From NCBI RefSeq assembly GCF_900258035.1, contig NZ_OGTP01000036.1, forward strand, positions 1 to 47,693: a DNA stretch of 47,693 nt. The letters are read 5' to 3'. A program made the translations under genes and the position numbers. The DNA is from Caballeronia novacaledonica (GTDB lineage: Bacteria; Pseudomonadota; Gammaproteobacteria; Burkholderiales; Burkholderiaceae). Below, piece by piece: positions 1-9,750 of this stretch (position 1 is the first letter of the stretch; each line of letters opens with the position of its first letter). The notes beneath the pieces were generated by a model that searched no databases, had not been told where the DNA came from, and saw nothing but the letters and a program-made list of their open reading frames with translations.

Positions 1-44
1 TTCGCGTCGGTCTATTAGCGTTGCCCCTGTGCGGGGCGGCAGTC

Positions 45-70
45 ACTTTCTTTGCTGCTGCAAAGAAAGT
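45..70. repeat. Perfect hairpin, 11-bp stem and 4-nt loop
   Basis: Arms ACTTTCTTTGC (45-55) and GCAAAGAAAGT (60-70) are perfectly complementary around TGCT. The same hairpin recurs inverted at 511-536, with loop AGCA, and directly at 47094-47119. It marks the junction between the outer hairpin units and the long arms of the element. Function is unknown. Confidence 0.85.
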
Positions 71-510
71 AACCAAAGAAAGCAGCTTCTCACCGCCCGC
101 GGTCACACGCACGTTGGCCATGCTTGCCAGCCCCCGGTGGCACTCGCCTAAGTGTCGCCCTCAAAGGCCCAATCGGACTTGGCTCGCGCACGGTCTGCCA
201 CATCGCACCACATAGCGAACGGGTTCAGCACGAAATAGCTCCAGCCCGCTTCGCGGCCGATGGGCCAATCGGGGGCTGCGTGCGCTTCTTGCTCGTCGGT
301 TTCCCTCGCAGACCCAACGGCAGCGCGCAGCGCTGTGCCGAAGCTCTTTCGTGCTGAACCAGCACGCGATGATTACTAGCTAGTCAGACCGTGCGCGAGC
401 CAAACCCGGTGATTGTTGTGAGGGCACTCTTTAGGCGAGTGCCATATTGGAGGAGAAAATTGGCCAAGTTGCGTGTGACAGCGGGCCTGAAAAAGCTGCT
501 TTCTTTGGTT

Positions 511-536
511 ACTTTCTTTGCAGCAGCAAAGAAAGT
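511..536. repeat. Inverted copy of the 11-bp-stem hairpin
   Basis: This has the same arms as 45-70 but lies in the opposite half of the palindromic element, so the two hairpins are mirror images about the element centre near position 290. The neighbouring GCTGCTTTCTTTG at 495-507 is also complementary to part of this block, which allows alternative folds. Confidence 0.8.
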
Positions 537-706
537 GACTGCCGCCCCGCACAGGGGCAACACTAATAAACCAAAACCAAAACGGGATCCGGCGAAAAAG
601 CCCGATGTACCTTCCTTCAGCAGCAGCAAAAAAACCTGCCGCCCCGCACAAGGGGCAACGCCAATAGACCAATAACAAACCGCGATCCGGCGAAGTCCAA
701 AAGCCT

Positions 707-1471
707 TCACCCTCTCCGCTTCCCCTCGATCATCACCGCGTCCAGCTCGAACGAGCAATCCTCCTTAACCCCAAAGTACTGGCGCACTTCATCGGGTGCG
801 CTCGTCCACATCGATCGGATCGCCGTCACGCGCTCGGCCGGCGTGCGCATGCGCGTCACCCACGACTCGAATTCCAGCGGAATGCGCCAGCGCTCCGTCA
901 CCTGCGCGTCGAAGCCGGCGGCGTCGAGCATCGCGATCCATTCATCGGCGCGATAGTCGCGGATATGCGACGCATCGCGCAAAAGTTCGATCGCCTGAAT
1001 ATGCGTGTCGTAAAGCGGATCGTCGATGCCCGCGATATCGATGAACTTGAGCCTGCCGCCCGGTTTCAGCACGCGATGCGCTTCCGCGAGCGCGGCCGGC
1101 ACGTCGCGCCAATGATGCGCGCTCATGCGGCTCACGGCCCAGTCGAACGAAGCATCGGCGAACGGCAGCGTTTCAGCCGCGCCCTGCCGCGTGCGGATGG
1201 TCGAGAGACCACGCTCCTTCGCGGCGGCCTCGACGGTCGCGAGCATCTGCGGGGCGATGTCGTACGCCATCACCTCTTTCACATGCGGCGCAACCGCAAA
1301 GCTCGCGTGCCCGGCGCCGCAGCCCATGTCGAGCACCGTCGCGTTGCCGCACGTGGCGGCGAACGTCTCGGAAAGATTGCGCAAGTCGGCGCCGCTCGCG
1401 TGGACGGCGCTCGTGAGATAGGCGGCGGCAGTGCTGCCGAATGCGTCTGCGACCTGGTCGTGGTGTTTCAT
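707..1471 (-). CDS. Class I SAM-dependent methyltransferase
   Basis: A 254-residue protein with the UbiE/YcgJ-like methyltransferase fold. The SAM-binding motif I is VLDMGCGAGHA at residues 46-56, followed by an acidic motif II region (MAYDIAPQML) and the post-motif VLKPGGRLKFIDIAG typical of the Methyltransf_11 family. The protein is presumably cytoplasmic. The substrate cannot be told from sequence; relatives act on quinones, small metabolites or toxic compounds. The start at 1471 has a GGAGA-type ribosome site a few bases upstream. The gene is divergent from the XRE-family regulator at 1598 and its promoter overlaps that gene's promoter, so the regulator probably controls it. Its stop codon abuts the repeat element at 1-703. 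Confidence 0.85.
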   Translation of the reverse strand: MKHHDQVADAFGSTAAAYLTSAVHASGADLRNLSETFAATCGNATVLDMGCGAGHASFAVAPHVKEVMAYDIAPQMLATVEAAAKERGLSTIRTRQGAAETLPFADASFDWAVSRMSAHHWRDVPAALAEAHRVLKPGGRLKFIDIAGIDDPLYDTHIQAIELLRDASHIRDYRADEWIAMLDAAGFDAQVTERWRIPLEFESWVTRMRTPAERVTAIRSMWTSAPDEVRQYFGVKEDCSFELDAVMIEGKRRG

Positions 1472-1510
1472 CGCGGTCTCCGGTTCGATGTGGGGAAGGT
1501 CTGCCCGTTA

Positions 1511-1539
1511 CAATAGAGCCCGTCTTGTACCAGTACAAG
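1511..1539 (-). promoter_or_regulatory. Putative promoter of the methyltransferase gene
   Basis: On the minus strand, TTGTAC (1534-1539) and TATTGT (1511-1516) are separated by exactly 17 bp, giving a plausible sigma-70 promoter about 40 bp upstream of the start codon. The -35 box lies inside the palindrome at 1525-1540. Confidence 0.5.
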
Positions 1540-1540
1540 T
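1525..1540. promoter_or_regulatory. Palindromic operator candidate between the methyltransferase and its divergent regulator
   Basis: CTTGTAC, CA, GTACAAG: 7-bp perfect arms with a 2-bp spacer. It covers the -35 boxes of both divergent promoters, so one bound dimer could repress both genes. The likely ligand is the HTH protein encoded at 1598, by autoregulation. That is an inference from position. Confidence 0.55.
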
Positions 1541-1555
1541 TGTGCAGATATTCTG
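1526..1555 (+). promoter_or_regulatory. Putative promoter of the XRE/MmyB-type regulator
   Basis: TTGTAC (1526-1531) and TATTCT (1550-1555) are 18 bp apart on the plus strand, upstream of the ATG at 1598. The promoter interlocks with the minus-strand promoter, and each -35 lies in the other's spacer. Confidence 0.4.
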
Positions 1556-1597
1556 GTATCGAAACCACCAGCCGATGCCGCGCCTCCCGAAGTCCCG

Positions 1598-2404
1598 ATG
1601 AATCACGCCGACAAAAACGAACCCCTCGCCGAAACGCCCGCGCACGCGCTCGGCGAGTTCATCCGCGCGCATCGCGAACGGCTGTCGCCGCAGGCCGTCG
1701 GTCTCGCGGCCGGCCCGCGCCGCCGCACGCCCGGCCTGCGACGCGAAGAAGTCGCGCAACTGTGCGGCGTGAGCCCGACCTGGTACACGTGGATCGAGCA
1801 AGGGCGTCCCGTGTCGGCTTCCGCCGATGCGCTCGCGCGCATCGCCGTCGCGTTGCAGTTGTCGCGCGCCGAACGCGCGTATCTGTTCGAGCTCGCCGCC
1901 CAGCGCGATCCCGCCGAGCCCGATCCGGCGTCGCTCGACGCGCCCGCCGCGCTCTTGCAAACAGTCGGTTTGATCGAAGCGCCCGCCTACGTGCTCGACC
2001 GCCAGTGGAACGCGTTGCGCTGGAACCCGCATGCGTCGGCGTTGTTCGTCGGCTGGCTGGACGGCGATCATGACCGCAATCTGCTGACCTACACGTTCAC
2101 GTCGCCGGCGGCGCGCGCGTTGATCGTCGATTGGGAAACGCGCGCGCGACGCCTCGCCGCCGAGTTCCGCGCCGATTCGATCCGCCATCTGAACGATGCG
2201 CCGACCCGCGCGCTCATCGACGATCTGAGCGCCGCGAGCGCCGCCTTCGCGCGCTTCTGGGCGTCGCAGGACGTGTTCGAGCGCGAGGGCGGCGAGCGCG
2301 CGTTCGATCATCCGTCGCGCGGGCGCGTCGTGTTCAATCAGATCACGTTCAAGCCGGCGCATCGGGAGGATTTGAAGCTCGTGATCCTCGTCGGGTCCGA
2401 ATAG
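1598..2404 (+). CDS. XRE-family transcriptional regulator with MmyB-like ligand-binding domain
   Basis: 268 residues. The N-terminal part (about 17-90) is an XRE-type helix-turn-helix of the sort found in the MmyB/actinobacterial-like family: LRREEVAQLCGVSPTWYTWI followed by a recognition segment and a helix with LARIAVALQLS. The C-terminal part (about 108-265) matches the MmyB-like ligand-binding domain, with the characteristic PAYVLDRQWNALRWN and a basic, Arg-rich end. Such proteins are usually repressors or activators of a neighbouring gene and bind a small hydrophobic ligand. The obvious target is the divergent methyltransferase, through the palindrome at 1525-1540. No strong ribosome site precedes the ATG, and a slightly different start is possible. 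Confidence 0.85.
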   Translation: MNHADKNEPLAETPAHALGEFIRAHRERLSPQAVGLAAGPRRRTPGLRREEVAQLCGVSPTWYTWIEQGRPVSASADALARIAVALQLSRAERAYLFELAAQRDPAEPDPASLDAPAALLQTVGLIEAPAYVLDRQWNALRWNPHASALFVGWLDGDHDRNLLTYTFTSPAARALIVDWETRARRLAAEFRADSIRHLNDAPTRALIDDLSAASAAFARFWASQDVFEREGGERAFDHPSRGRVVFNQITFKPAHREDLKLVILVGSE

Positions 2405-2411
2405 TGCCGAA

Positions 2412-2420
2412 TGTTAAAAT
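2412..2420 (+). promoter_or_regulatory. Extended -10 promoter candidate for argH
   Basis: TG-T-TAAAAT at 2412-2420 is an extended -10 element about 54 bp before the argH ATG. No good -35 box is seen. TAAAAT -10 boxes recur in this window, upstream of metG and panC. Confidence 0.45.
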
Positions 2421-2473
2421 TTTCGTCTTTCCGAAGCCGAATTGAAGCCCAACCCTCCGCTGAGACAATCACC

Positions 2474-3880
2474 ATGACGTCCCAACTCCACAAAAAAGGC
2501 GAAGCCTGGTCGGCTCGCTTCTCCGAGCCGATGTCGGAGCTCGTCAAGCGCTATACGTCGTCGGTGTTCTTCGACAATCGGCTCGCGCTCGTCGACATTC
2601 AGGGCTCGCTCGCGCACGCGTCGATGCTCGCGGCGCAGAAGATCATCGGCGCCGACGACCTCGCGGCCATCGAGCGCGGCATGGCGCAGATCAAGGGCGA
2701 AATCGAGCGCGGCGAGTTCGAGTGGAAGCTGGATCTGGAAGACGTGCACCTGAACATCGAAGCGCGGCTGACGGCTTTGATCGGCGATGCGGGCAAGCGC
2801 CTGCACACCGGCCGCTCGCGCAACGATCAGGTCGCCACCGACATCCGCCTGTGGCTGCGCGGCGAGATCGACCGCATCGGCGGCTTGCTGAAGGATCTGC
2901 GTCTCGCGCTCATCGACATGGCCGAGAAAAACGCCGACACCATCATGCCGGGCTTCACGCATCTGCAGGTGGCGCAGCCGGTGACGTTCGGCCATCACCT
3001 TCTGGCCTACGTCGAAATGTTCACGCGCGACGCCGAGCGCATGCGCGATCTGCGCCGCCGCGTCAACCGTCTGCCGCTGGGCGCGGCGGCGCTGGCCGGC
3101 ACGAGCTATCCGATCGATCGTCACGCGGTCGCGAAGACGCTCGGCTTCGACGGCATCTGCGCGAATTCGCTCGATGCCGTGTCCGACCGCGATTTCGCGA
3201 TCGAATTCACGGCGGCGGCCGCGCTCGTCATGACGCACGTGTCGCGCTTCTCCGAAGAACTCGTCTTGTGGATGAGCCCGCGCGTCGGCTTCATCGATCT
3301 GGCGGACCGTTTCTGCACCGGTTCGTCGATCATGCCGCAGAAGAAGAACCCCGACGTGCCCGAGCTCGCGCGCGGCAAGACGGGCCGCGTGAACGGTCAT
3401 CTCATGGCGCTGCTCACGCTGATGAAGGGCCAGCCGCTCGCGTACAACAAGGACAATCAGGAAGACAAGGAGCCGTTGTTCGATACCGTCGATACGGTCG
3501 CGGACACGCTGCGCATCTTCGCGGAAATGGCGGCGGGCATCACGGTCAAGCCGCAAGCGATGCGCGCGGCGGCGCTGCAAGGCTTCTCGACCGCCACCGA
3601 TCTCGCGGATTACCTCGTGAAGCGCGGCCTGCCCTTCCGCGACGCGCACGAAGCCGTGGCCCATGCGGTGCGCGTTTGCGTGGATCGGGAATGCGATATC
3701 GCGGACTTGTCGCTCGAAGAGATGCGCCGCGAATTGCCGAATGTCGCGCATCTGCTTGGCGAGGACGTGTTCGAATATCTGACGCTCGAAGGCTCGGTTG
3801 CGAGCCGCAATCATCCGGGCGGCACCGCGCCGGATCAGGTGCGCGCGGCGGCGAAGGCGGCGCGCGAATCGCTCGCCTGA
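2474..3880 (+). CDS. argH: Argininosuccinate lyase
   Basis: Catalyses the last step of arginine biosynthesis, splitting argininosuccinate to arginine and fumarate in the cytoplasm as a homotetramer. It is a member of the fumarase/aspartase superfamily. The superfamily signature GSSIMPQKKNP is at about residues 283-293. THTGRSRNDQ-type substrate contacts (TGRSRNDQVATD) lie near residue 112, and the TFGHHL and SSRNHPGGTAP-like C-terminal segments are also present. Start 2474 (MTSQLHKKGEAW) gives 468 residues, the usual length. An in-frame ATG at 2411 would add 21 atypical residues and overlap the promoter, so it is rejected. A strong terminator follows. Confidence 0.97.
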   Translation: MTSQLHKKGEAWSARFSEPMSELVKRYTSSVFFDNRLALVDIQGSLAHASMLAAQKIIGADDLAAIERGMAQIKGEIERGEFEWKLDLEDVHLNIEARLTALIGDAGKRLHTGRSRNDQVATDIRLWLRGEIDRIGGLLKDLRLALIDMAEKNADTIMPGFTHLQVAQPVTFGHHLLAYVEMFTRDAERMRDLRRRVNRLPLGAAALAGTSYPIDRHAVAKTLGFDGICANSLDAVSDRDFAIEFTAAAALVMTHVSRFSEELVLWMSPRVGFIDLADRFCTGSSIMPQKKNPDVPELARGKTGRVNGHLMALLTLMKGQPLAYNKDNQEDKEPLFDTVDTVADTLRIFAEMAAGITVKPQAMRAAALQGFSTATDLADYLVKRGLPFRDAHEAVAHAVRVCVDRECDIADLSLEEMRRELPNVAHLLGEDVFEYLTLEGSVASRNHPGGTAPDQVRAAAKAARESLA

Positions 3881-3904
3881 GCGTTATCTTCGATGCATCG
3901 GAAC

Positions 3905-3931
3905 GACCCGCGCAATGCGGGTCTTTTTTTT
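3905..3931 (+). terminator. Rho-independent terminator of argH
   Basis: Stem GACCCGC (3905-3911) / GCGGGTC (3917-3923), loop GCAAT, then eight T residues. It lies 25 bp after the argH stop. Confidence 0.9.
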
Positions 3932-4313
3932 GCGCGATATGCACGCATTGTCGAACGATGTCGCTTCGATAGCCGGTGTTCTCGCGTTTCACGATTGCGT
4001 TTCTCAGGTTCGATGCGCGTTGCGCCCGCGTTTCACGTAGACATCGAACCGGATGCTTCGAAGTTGGAAACGAAGCGTTCGACTTTCGCCAAAGCGCCTC
4101 TCTTTCCGAAGATTGAATCAAAAACGGATGCGTAATTCGCGGCGCATCAAATCGACGATTCACATTCTCAGGATACCTGTTCTTATTTTGGAACTTGTTT
4201 GGCGTGGGTCGTTGAACTATCACTAATCCGCATAAGCTCGCGCTGGCGATCCGCCTGTCACGTCAAAGGTCGTCACGGCTAGTTCAAACAACGAAATGGC
4301 GGAGGCCGTTCTC
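3932..4313. other. Intergenic region upstream of the GH18 chitinase
   Basis: About 380 bp without a credible gene and visibly less GC-rich than its surroundings. It contains a 9-bp inverted repeat, GGTTCGATG (4007-4015) / CATCGAACC (4042-4050), which could be a regulator site. A weak promoter-like pair TTGTTT (4195-4200) / TATCAC (4218-4223), 17 bp apart, lies about 90 bp before the start codon. If the chitinase-secretion operon is regulated by chitin signals, this is the likely control region. Neither site is certain. Confidence 0.4.
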
Positions 4314-6314
4314 ATGAATCGCCTTGATAAGCAATCCAAATTTTTATCGCTGGCTCTGGCTGCGCTCGTTGTCTATTCGACATCGGCATCGGCTGCCGAC
4401 TGGCAGGAAGGCGCGACCTATCCGGCAGGCGCGACCGTCACCTACAACGGCCACACCTATCAGGCGCTGCAGACACACACGGCTTATCCCGGCGCGGGAT
4501 GGACGCCCTCTTCCACGCCGACGTTGTGGAAGGATCTCGGAGCATCGGGCGGAACGCCAACGCCTGCGCCTGCGCCTTCGCCAACGCCGTCGCCTACACC
4601 AACGCCAACGCCATCGCCTTCACCGACTGCATGTTTCTCGGCATGGGCTGCGTCGCAGGTTTATGCCAACGCGGGCAGCCGCGTGACCTACAACGGGCGC
4701 AACTATCAAAACAAGTGGTGGACGCAAGGCGAGAATCCGACGCAATCAGGGCAATACGGCGTGTGGCAAGACATCGGCGCATGCTCGGGCGGTCCGACGC
4801 CAGCGCCTGCGCCGACACCGACACCGACGCCGGCACCGACACCCACGCCAGCGCCCACGCCCACGCCAGTTCCAACTCCGCCACCAGCACCGGTTCCAAC
4901 GCCGACGCCGGTTCCCACGCCAACACCAACGCCAGCCCCAACGCCAACACCGGCCCCAACACCAAGCCCCGCCCCCGTCGGCGGCCGAGAAATCGGCGGC
5001 TATTTCGCGCAATGGGGCATCTACGATCGCAATTACAAGATCAAGGACGTCGACACGACCGGCTCGGCCAAGCTGCTCACCTTCATCAATTACGCGTTCG
5101 GCAACCTTTATCCGAAGAACGGCGGCTACGAGTGCGGGGTCATCAACAAGGCGGAGCCGGGCGCGTCGAATCCGAGCGCGCCGGATGCCGGCACCGGCGG
5201 CGACGGATACGCCGACTATCAAAAAGGCTTCGAGGCGAACGAATCCGTCACCGGCAAGGCCGATGCCTGGGACTTCCCGCAAAACGATCCGCGCTACGGC
5301 GGCGGCAAGGCGGGCCCGCTCAAGGGCAACTTCAACCAGTTGAAACAGTTGAAGGCCAAGTACCCGAACGTGAAGATCATGATCTCGCTCGGCGGATGGA
5401 CATGGTCGAAATGGTTCGGCAAGGCCGCCACGACGGATGCGATGCGCAAGCAACTCGTCGCGTCGTGCATCGACTTGTACATCAAGGGCAATCTGCCGTT
5501 CGACTCGGGCTCGAACGCGGGCGGCGAAGGCATCGGAGCCAACGTGTTCGACGGCATCGACATCGACTGGGAATTTCCCGGCGGAGGCGGTCAGCCGTAC
5601 AACATCGTCGATCCGAACGACAAGAAAAACTACACGCTGCTGCTCGCCGAATTCCGCAAGCAACTCGATGCAATCGGCTCGCAGAACGGCAAGCACTATT
5701 ACCTCACCGTGGCCATCGGCGCGGGCGGCGACAAGATTGCGATGACCGAGCCGGCCGAGTACAGCAAGTCGCTCGACTGGATCAACGTCATGTCCTACGA
5801 CTTCCACGGCGGCTGGGAAGCCACCGGCCCGACGGACTTCCAGGCGCCGCTCTACGGCAATCCCGACAGTCCGAACTACAAGGCCGGGCAGTACGGACCG
5901 GCCTACAACGTCGACGGCGCGGTGAAGGCGCTGCTCAACGCGGGCGTGCCGGCGACCAAGATCGTCGTGGGCATTCCGTTCTACGGACGCGGCTGGTCGG
6001 GCGTGAGCGCGGGACCGGGCGGCAACGGTCTCTATCAGAAGGCGACGAAGCCCGCGCCCGGCAAATACGAGGAAGGCATTCAGGACTACCGCATCCTGAA
6101 GAACGCGGCGGGAACGCTGTACGAGCACCCGGTCGCGAAGACGTCCTACAAGTTCGACGGCAACAACTGGTGGTCCTACGACTCGCCGACCGCCGTGCGG
6201 CTGAAGATGGACTACATCAAGGCGCAAAGCCTGCGCGGCGCGTTCGCCTGGGAACTCGACGGCGACGCACCGAACGCGGAGCTTCTGAAAATCATGAGCG
6301 ACGGACTCAAGTGA
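4314..6314 (+). CDS. Secreted GH18 chitinase with two CBM5/12-type chitin-binding modules
   Basis: 666 residues. A Sec signal peptide (about 1-27, ending SASA) is followed by a first chitin-binding module (about 28-72, with the AYPGAGWTPSSTPTLWKDLG end). A Pro-Thr linker, a second module (about 106-160, with VTYNGRNYQNKWWTQGENP), a long PTPAPTP linker and a GH18 barrel (about 224-666) follow. The catalytic motif DGIDIDWEF is at about 413-421, preceded by SLGGWTWS; INVMSYDFHGGWE and the terminal FAWELDGD are further family landmarks. It hydrolyses beta-1,4 bonds of chitin outside the cell. The start at 4314 has a perfect GGAGG eight bases upstream; the ATG at 4296 has none. It is the first gene of the chitinase-secretion block, and the next gene begins 84 bp later with no terminator between. 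Confidence 0.95.
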   Translation: MNRLDKQSKFLSLALAALVVYSTSASAADWQEGATYPAGATVTYNGHTYQALQTHTAYPGAGWTPSSTPTLWKDLGASGGTPTPAPAPSPTPSPTPTPTPSPSPTACFSAWAASQVYANAGSRVTYNGRNYQNKWWTQGENPTQSGQYGVWQDIGACSGGPTPAPAPTPTPTPAPTPTPAPTPTPVPTPPPAPVPTPTPVPTPTPTPAPTPTPAPTPSPAPVGGREIGGYFAQWGIYDRNYKIKDVDTTGSAKLLTFINYAFGNLYPKNGGYECGVINKAEPGASNPSAPDAGTGGDGYADYQKGFEANESVTGKADAWDFPQNDPRYGGGKAGPLKGNFNQLKQLKAKYPNVKIMISLGGWTWSKWFGKAATTDAMRKQLVASCIDLYIKGNLPFDSGSNAGGEGIGANVFDGIDIDWEFPGGGGQPYNIVDPNDKKNYTLLLAEFRKQLDAIGSQNGKHYYLTVAIGAGGDKIAMTEPAEYSKSLDWINVMSYDFHGGWEATGPTDFQAPLYGNPDSPNYKAGQYGPAYNVDGAVKALLNAGVPATKIVVGIPFYGRGWSGVSAGPGGNGLYQKATKPAPGKYEEGIQDYRILKNAAGTLYEHPVAKTSYKFDGNNWWSYDSPTAVRLKMDYIKAQSLRGAFAWELDGDAPNAELLKIMSDGLK

Positions 6315-6398
6315 TTCGCAAACGAAAGGCGCGCGATCGCATGACGTGACGCGGCGACCGCGCGCATGGCGACGTATCGACATTTGCCGGGAGCAGCC

Positions 6399-6884
6399 AT
6401 GCACGGAATCTCACTGAACGCCGCATGCCCGACGGCGGCGGCGTTGCGCGCGCGGCTCGCGCATCGCGAGATGGGCCGGCGGCGGCGCGGCTTCACCTTG
6501 CTGGAGCTGCTCGTCGTGCTGCTCATCATCGCGCTGCTGGCGGGTTATGTCGGGCCGAAGCTGTTCGGCGAAGTGGGCAAGGCGCGCAGCAAGACGGCCG
6601 CCTCGCAGATGAAGGGCATCGAAAGCGCGCTCGACCGCTATCGGCTCGACACCGGACACTTTCCGAGCACGGACGCCGGCCTCGCCGCGCTGATGACCAA
6701 CGTCGGCAATACGACCGGCTGGGAAGGCCCGTACATGAGCAGCGCGATTCCGAACGATCCGTGGGGCAAGCCGTATATCTATCGCTCGCCGGGCGAAGGC
6801 GGCAAGGACTTCGACCTGATGACCTACGGCGCCGACGGCAAGCCCGGCGGCTCGGGCGAGGACGCGGACATCGTCGGCAAATGA
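6399..6884 (+). CDS. gspG: Type II secretion major pseudopilin, GspG family
   Basis: A type IV pilin-like protein. The prepilin leader ends RRRRG, cleavage is before FTLLELLVV with the conserved Glu at +5, and a hydrophobic helix of about 20 residues follows. The C-terminal part has the GspG pattern (TDAGLAALMTN, GWEGPYM, NDPWGKPYIYRSPGE, DLMTYGADGKPGG), including the calcium-loop type acidic end. It would polymerise into the periplasmic pseudopilus that pushes substrates through the secretin. Start 6399 has GGGAG five bases upstream but gives a long leader (about 31 residues to the basic stretch). ATG 6471 would give a more usual 7-residue leader but lacks a clear ribosome site. Its stop overlaps the gspF start (ATGA). 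Confidence 0.9.
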   Translation: MHGISLNAACPTAAALRARLAHREMGRRRRGFTLLELLVVLLIIALLAGYVGPKLFGEVGKARSKTAASQMKGIESALDRYRLDTGHFPSTDAGLAALMTNVGNTTGWEGPYMSSAIPNDPWGKPYIYRSPGEGGKDFDLMTYGADGKPGGSGEDADIVGK

Positions 6885-8086
6885 CGGGCGCGCCGATCAT
6901 CATGCGATATCGCGCCCGGGTGGATTCCGAAAACGGCCCGCAGGATCTCGAATTCGACGCCGACGACGAAGCGCAGTTGCGCATGCGGCTCGCGGAGATG
7001 GGCCTGTCGCTCGTCGATGCGACGCCGCTCGGCGCAAAGAAGCGCGGCTTCTCGTTGCGCAAGCCGGTGTTCGAACGCGCGCTCTTCACGCAGGAACTGA
7101 TCGCGTTGCTCGAAGCCGGCCTGAGTCTCGTCGAAACGGTCGAAACGCTGCGCGACAAGAGCAAGGAAGGCTTGAACAGGACCGTGCTGCAAGGCATCGT
7201 CGCGGCGCTGTATGAAGGCGAGCCGCTCTCGCGCGCGCTCGAACGTCAGCCGGAACATTTTCCGCCGCTGTACGTGGCGACGGTCGCATCGGCGGAACAG
7301 ACCGGGCATCTGGCCGAAGCGCTCAAGCGCTATCACCACTACGACGCGCGGCTCTCGACGGTGCGCAAGAAAGTCGTGTCGTCGATGGTGTATCCGTCGA
7401 TCGTCATCGGCACGGGCGCGATGATCATTCTCTTCATGGCGTTTTACGTGATCCCGAAATTCAGCCAGGTCTTCGCGACGATGAAGGACATGCCCGTCAC
7501 CGTGCGCATGATGCTCGCGTGGGGCAATCTCGTCGAAGCGCACGGCGGCGTGCTGCTGGCGGCGCTCTTCGCGGCGGTCGCCGGCGCGGGCCTGTCGCTG
7601 CGCAGCGCCAAGGTCCGCAACCGGCTGATGTCGGCGTTCTTCAGCTTGCCGAAACTCGCGGACTATCAGCGTCTTTTCGGGCTCACGCGCTTCTATCGCA
7701 CGCTCGGGCTGCTGCTCGCGGGCGGCATGTCGATGGTGACATCGCTCGAACTGGCCGCGCAGGTCTTGCCCGCGCATCTGCAAGGCGCGCTATTGCAGGC
7801 GCTCGACGAGATTCGCGCGGGCAAGCCGCTATCCGGCGCGCTGCCCGCCGCGAACCTGACGACGCCCGTCGCCGAGCGGCTGATCCGCGTCGGCGAACAA
7901 AGCGGCGAACTCGCCGGCATGGTGACGCGCTCCGCCGAATTCTGCGACGAGGAACTCGACCGCGCCATCGACACGCTGATGCGGGTCGTCGAACCGGTGC
8001 TGATGCTCGCGGTCGGCGGCATCGTCGGGACGATCATCTTTCTGCTGTACATGCCGATCTTCCAACTGGCCGGCGCCGTGGGGTGA
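6881..8086 (+). CDS. gspF: Type II secretion inner-membrane platform protein, GspF family
   Basis: 401 residues, normal for GspF/PilC. An N-terminal region (MRYRARVDSENGP...) precedes two repeated cytoplasmic helical domains, each with the family pattern (FTQELIALLEAGLSLVETVETL; FYRTLGLLLAGGMSMVTSLEL). Membrane segments lie near residues 170-195 (IVIGTGAMIILFMAFYVIP), about 220-240, and at the C terminus (VLMLAVGGIVGTIIFLLYMP). It forms the platform on which the GspE ATPase works. The start overlaps the previous stop in ATGA, which suggests translational coupling; a second in-frame ATG at 6902 is the alternative. gspE begins 4 bp after the stop. Confidence 0.92.
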   Translation: MTGAPIIMRYRARVDSENGPQDLEFDADDEAQLRMRLAEMGLSLVDATPLGAKKRGFSLRKPVFERALFTQELIALLEAGLSLVETVETLRDKSKEGLNRTVLQGIVAALYEGEPLSRALERQPEHFPPLYVATVASAEQTGHLAEALKRYHHYDARLSTVRKKVVSSMVYPSIVIGTGAMIILFMAFYVIPKFSQVFATMKDMPVTVRMMLAWGNLVEAHGGVLLAALFAAVAGAGLSLRSAKVRNRLMSAFFSLPKLADYQRLFGLTRFYRTLGLLLAGGMSMVTSLELAAQVLPAHLQGALLQALDEIRAGKPLSGALPAANLTTPVAERLIRVGEQSGELAGMVTRSAEFCDEELDRAIDTLMRVVEPVLMLAVGGIVGTIIFLLYMPIFQLAGAVG

Positions 8087-8090
8087 CATC

Positions 8091-9737
<1,647 letters not shown>

Positions 9738-9750
9738 GCGGAGGCGCACG

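Larger units (their letters stand above)
1..703. repeat. Left copy of a large symmetric (palindromic) intergenic repeat element
   Basis: About 700 bp with no convincing gene, built as one nested inverted repeat. The outside carries units with a GCCCC/GGGGC hairpin: one at the left edge and two inverted at about 554 and 652, spaced 98 bp. Inside these lie perfect 11-bp hairpins at 45-70 and 511-536 (arms ACTTTCTTTGC/GCAAAGAAAGT). Then come long imperfect arms, about 75-197 against 385-510, including a perfect 19-bp pair at 179-197 and 385-403. The central part holds another perfect 14-bp pair at 222-235 and 347-360. The element continues off the left edge and stops within a few bases of the methyltransferase stop codon. 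Small reading frames here merely translate the repeat. A related copy lies at 46862-47580. Confidence 0.85.

Noticed and set aside
21..758. Several open frames of 60-124 codons in the left repeat element, some with a prepilin-like 'VTFFAAAKKVTKES' peptide
   Set aside because: They are translations of the hairpin repeat in different frames; the same peptide arises from both strands and again at the right-hand copy. No ribosome site or protein domain.
3932..4295. Possible small gene or tRNA in the gap after argH
   Set aside because: No cloverleaf could be drawn, and the short frames have no ribosome site or recognisable protein pattern.
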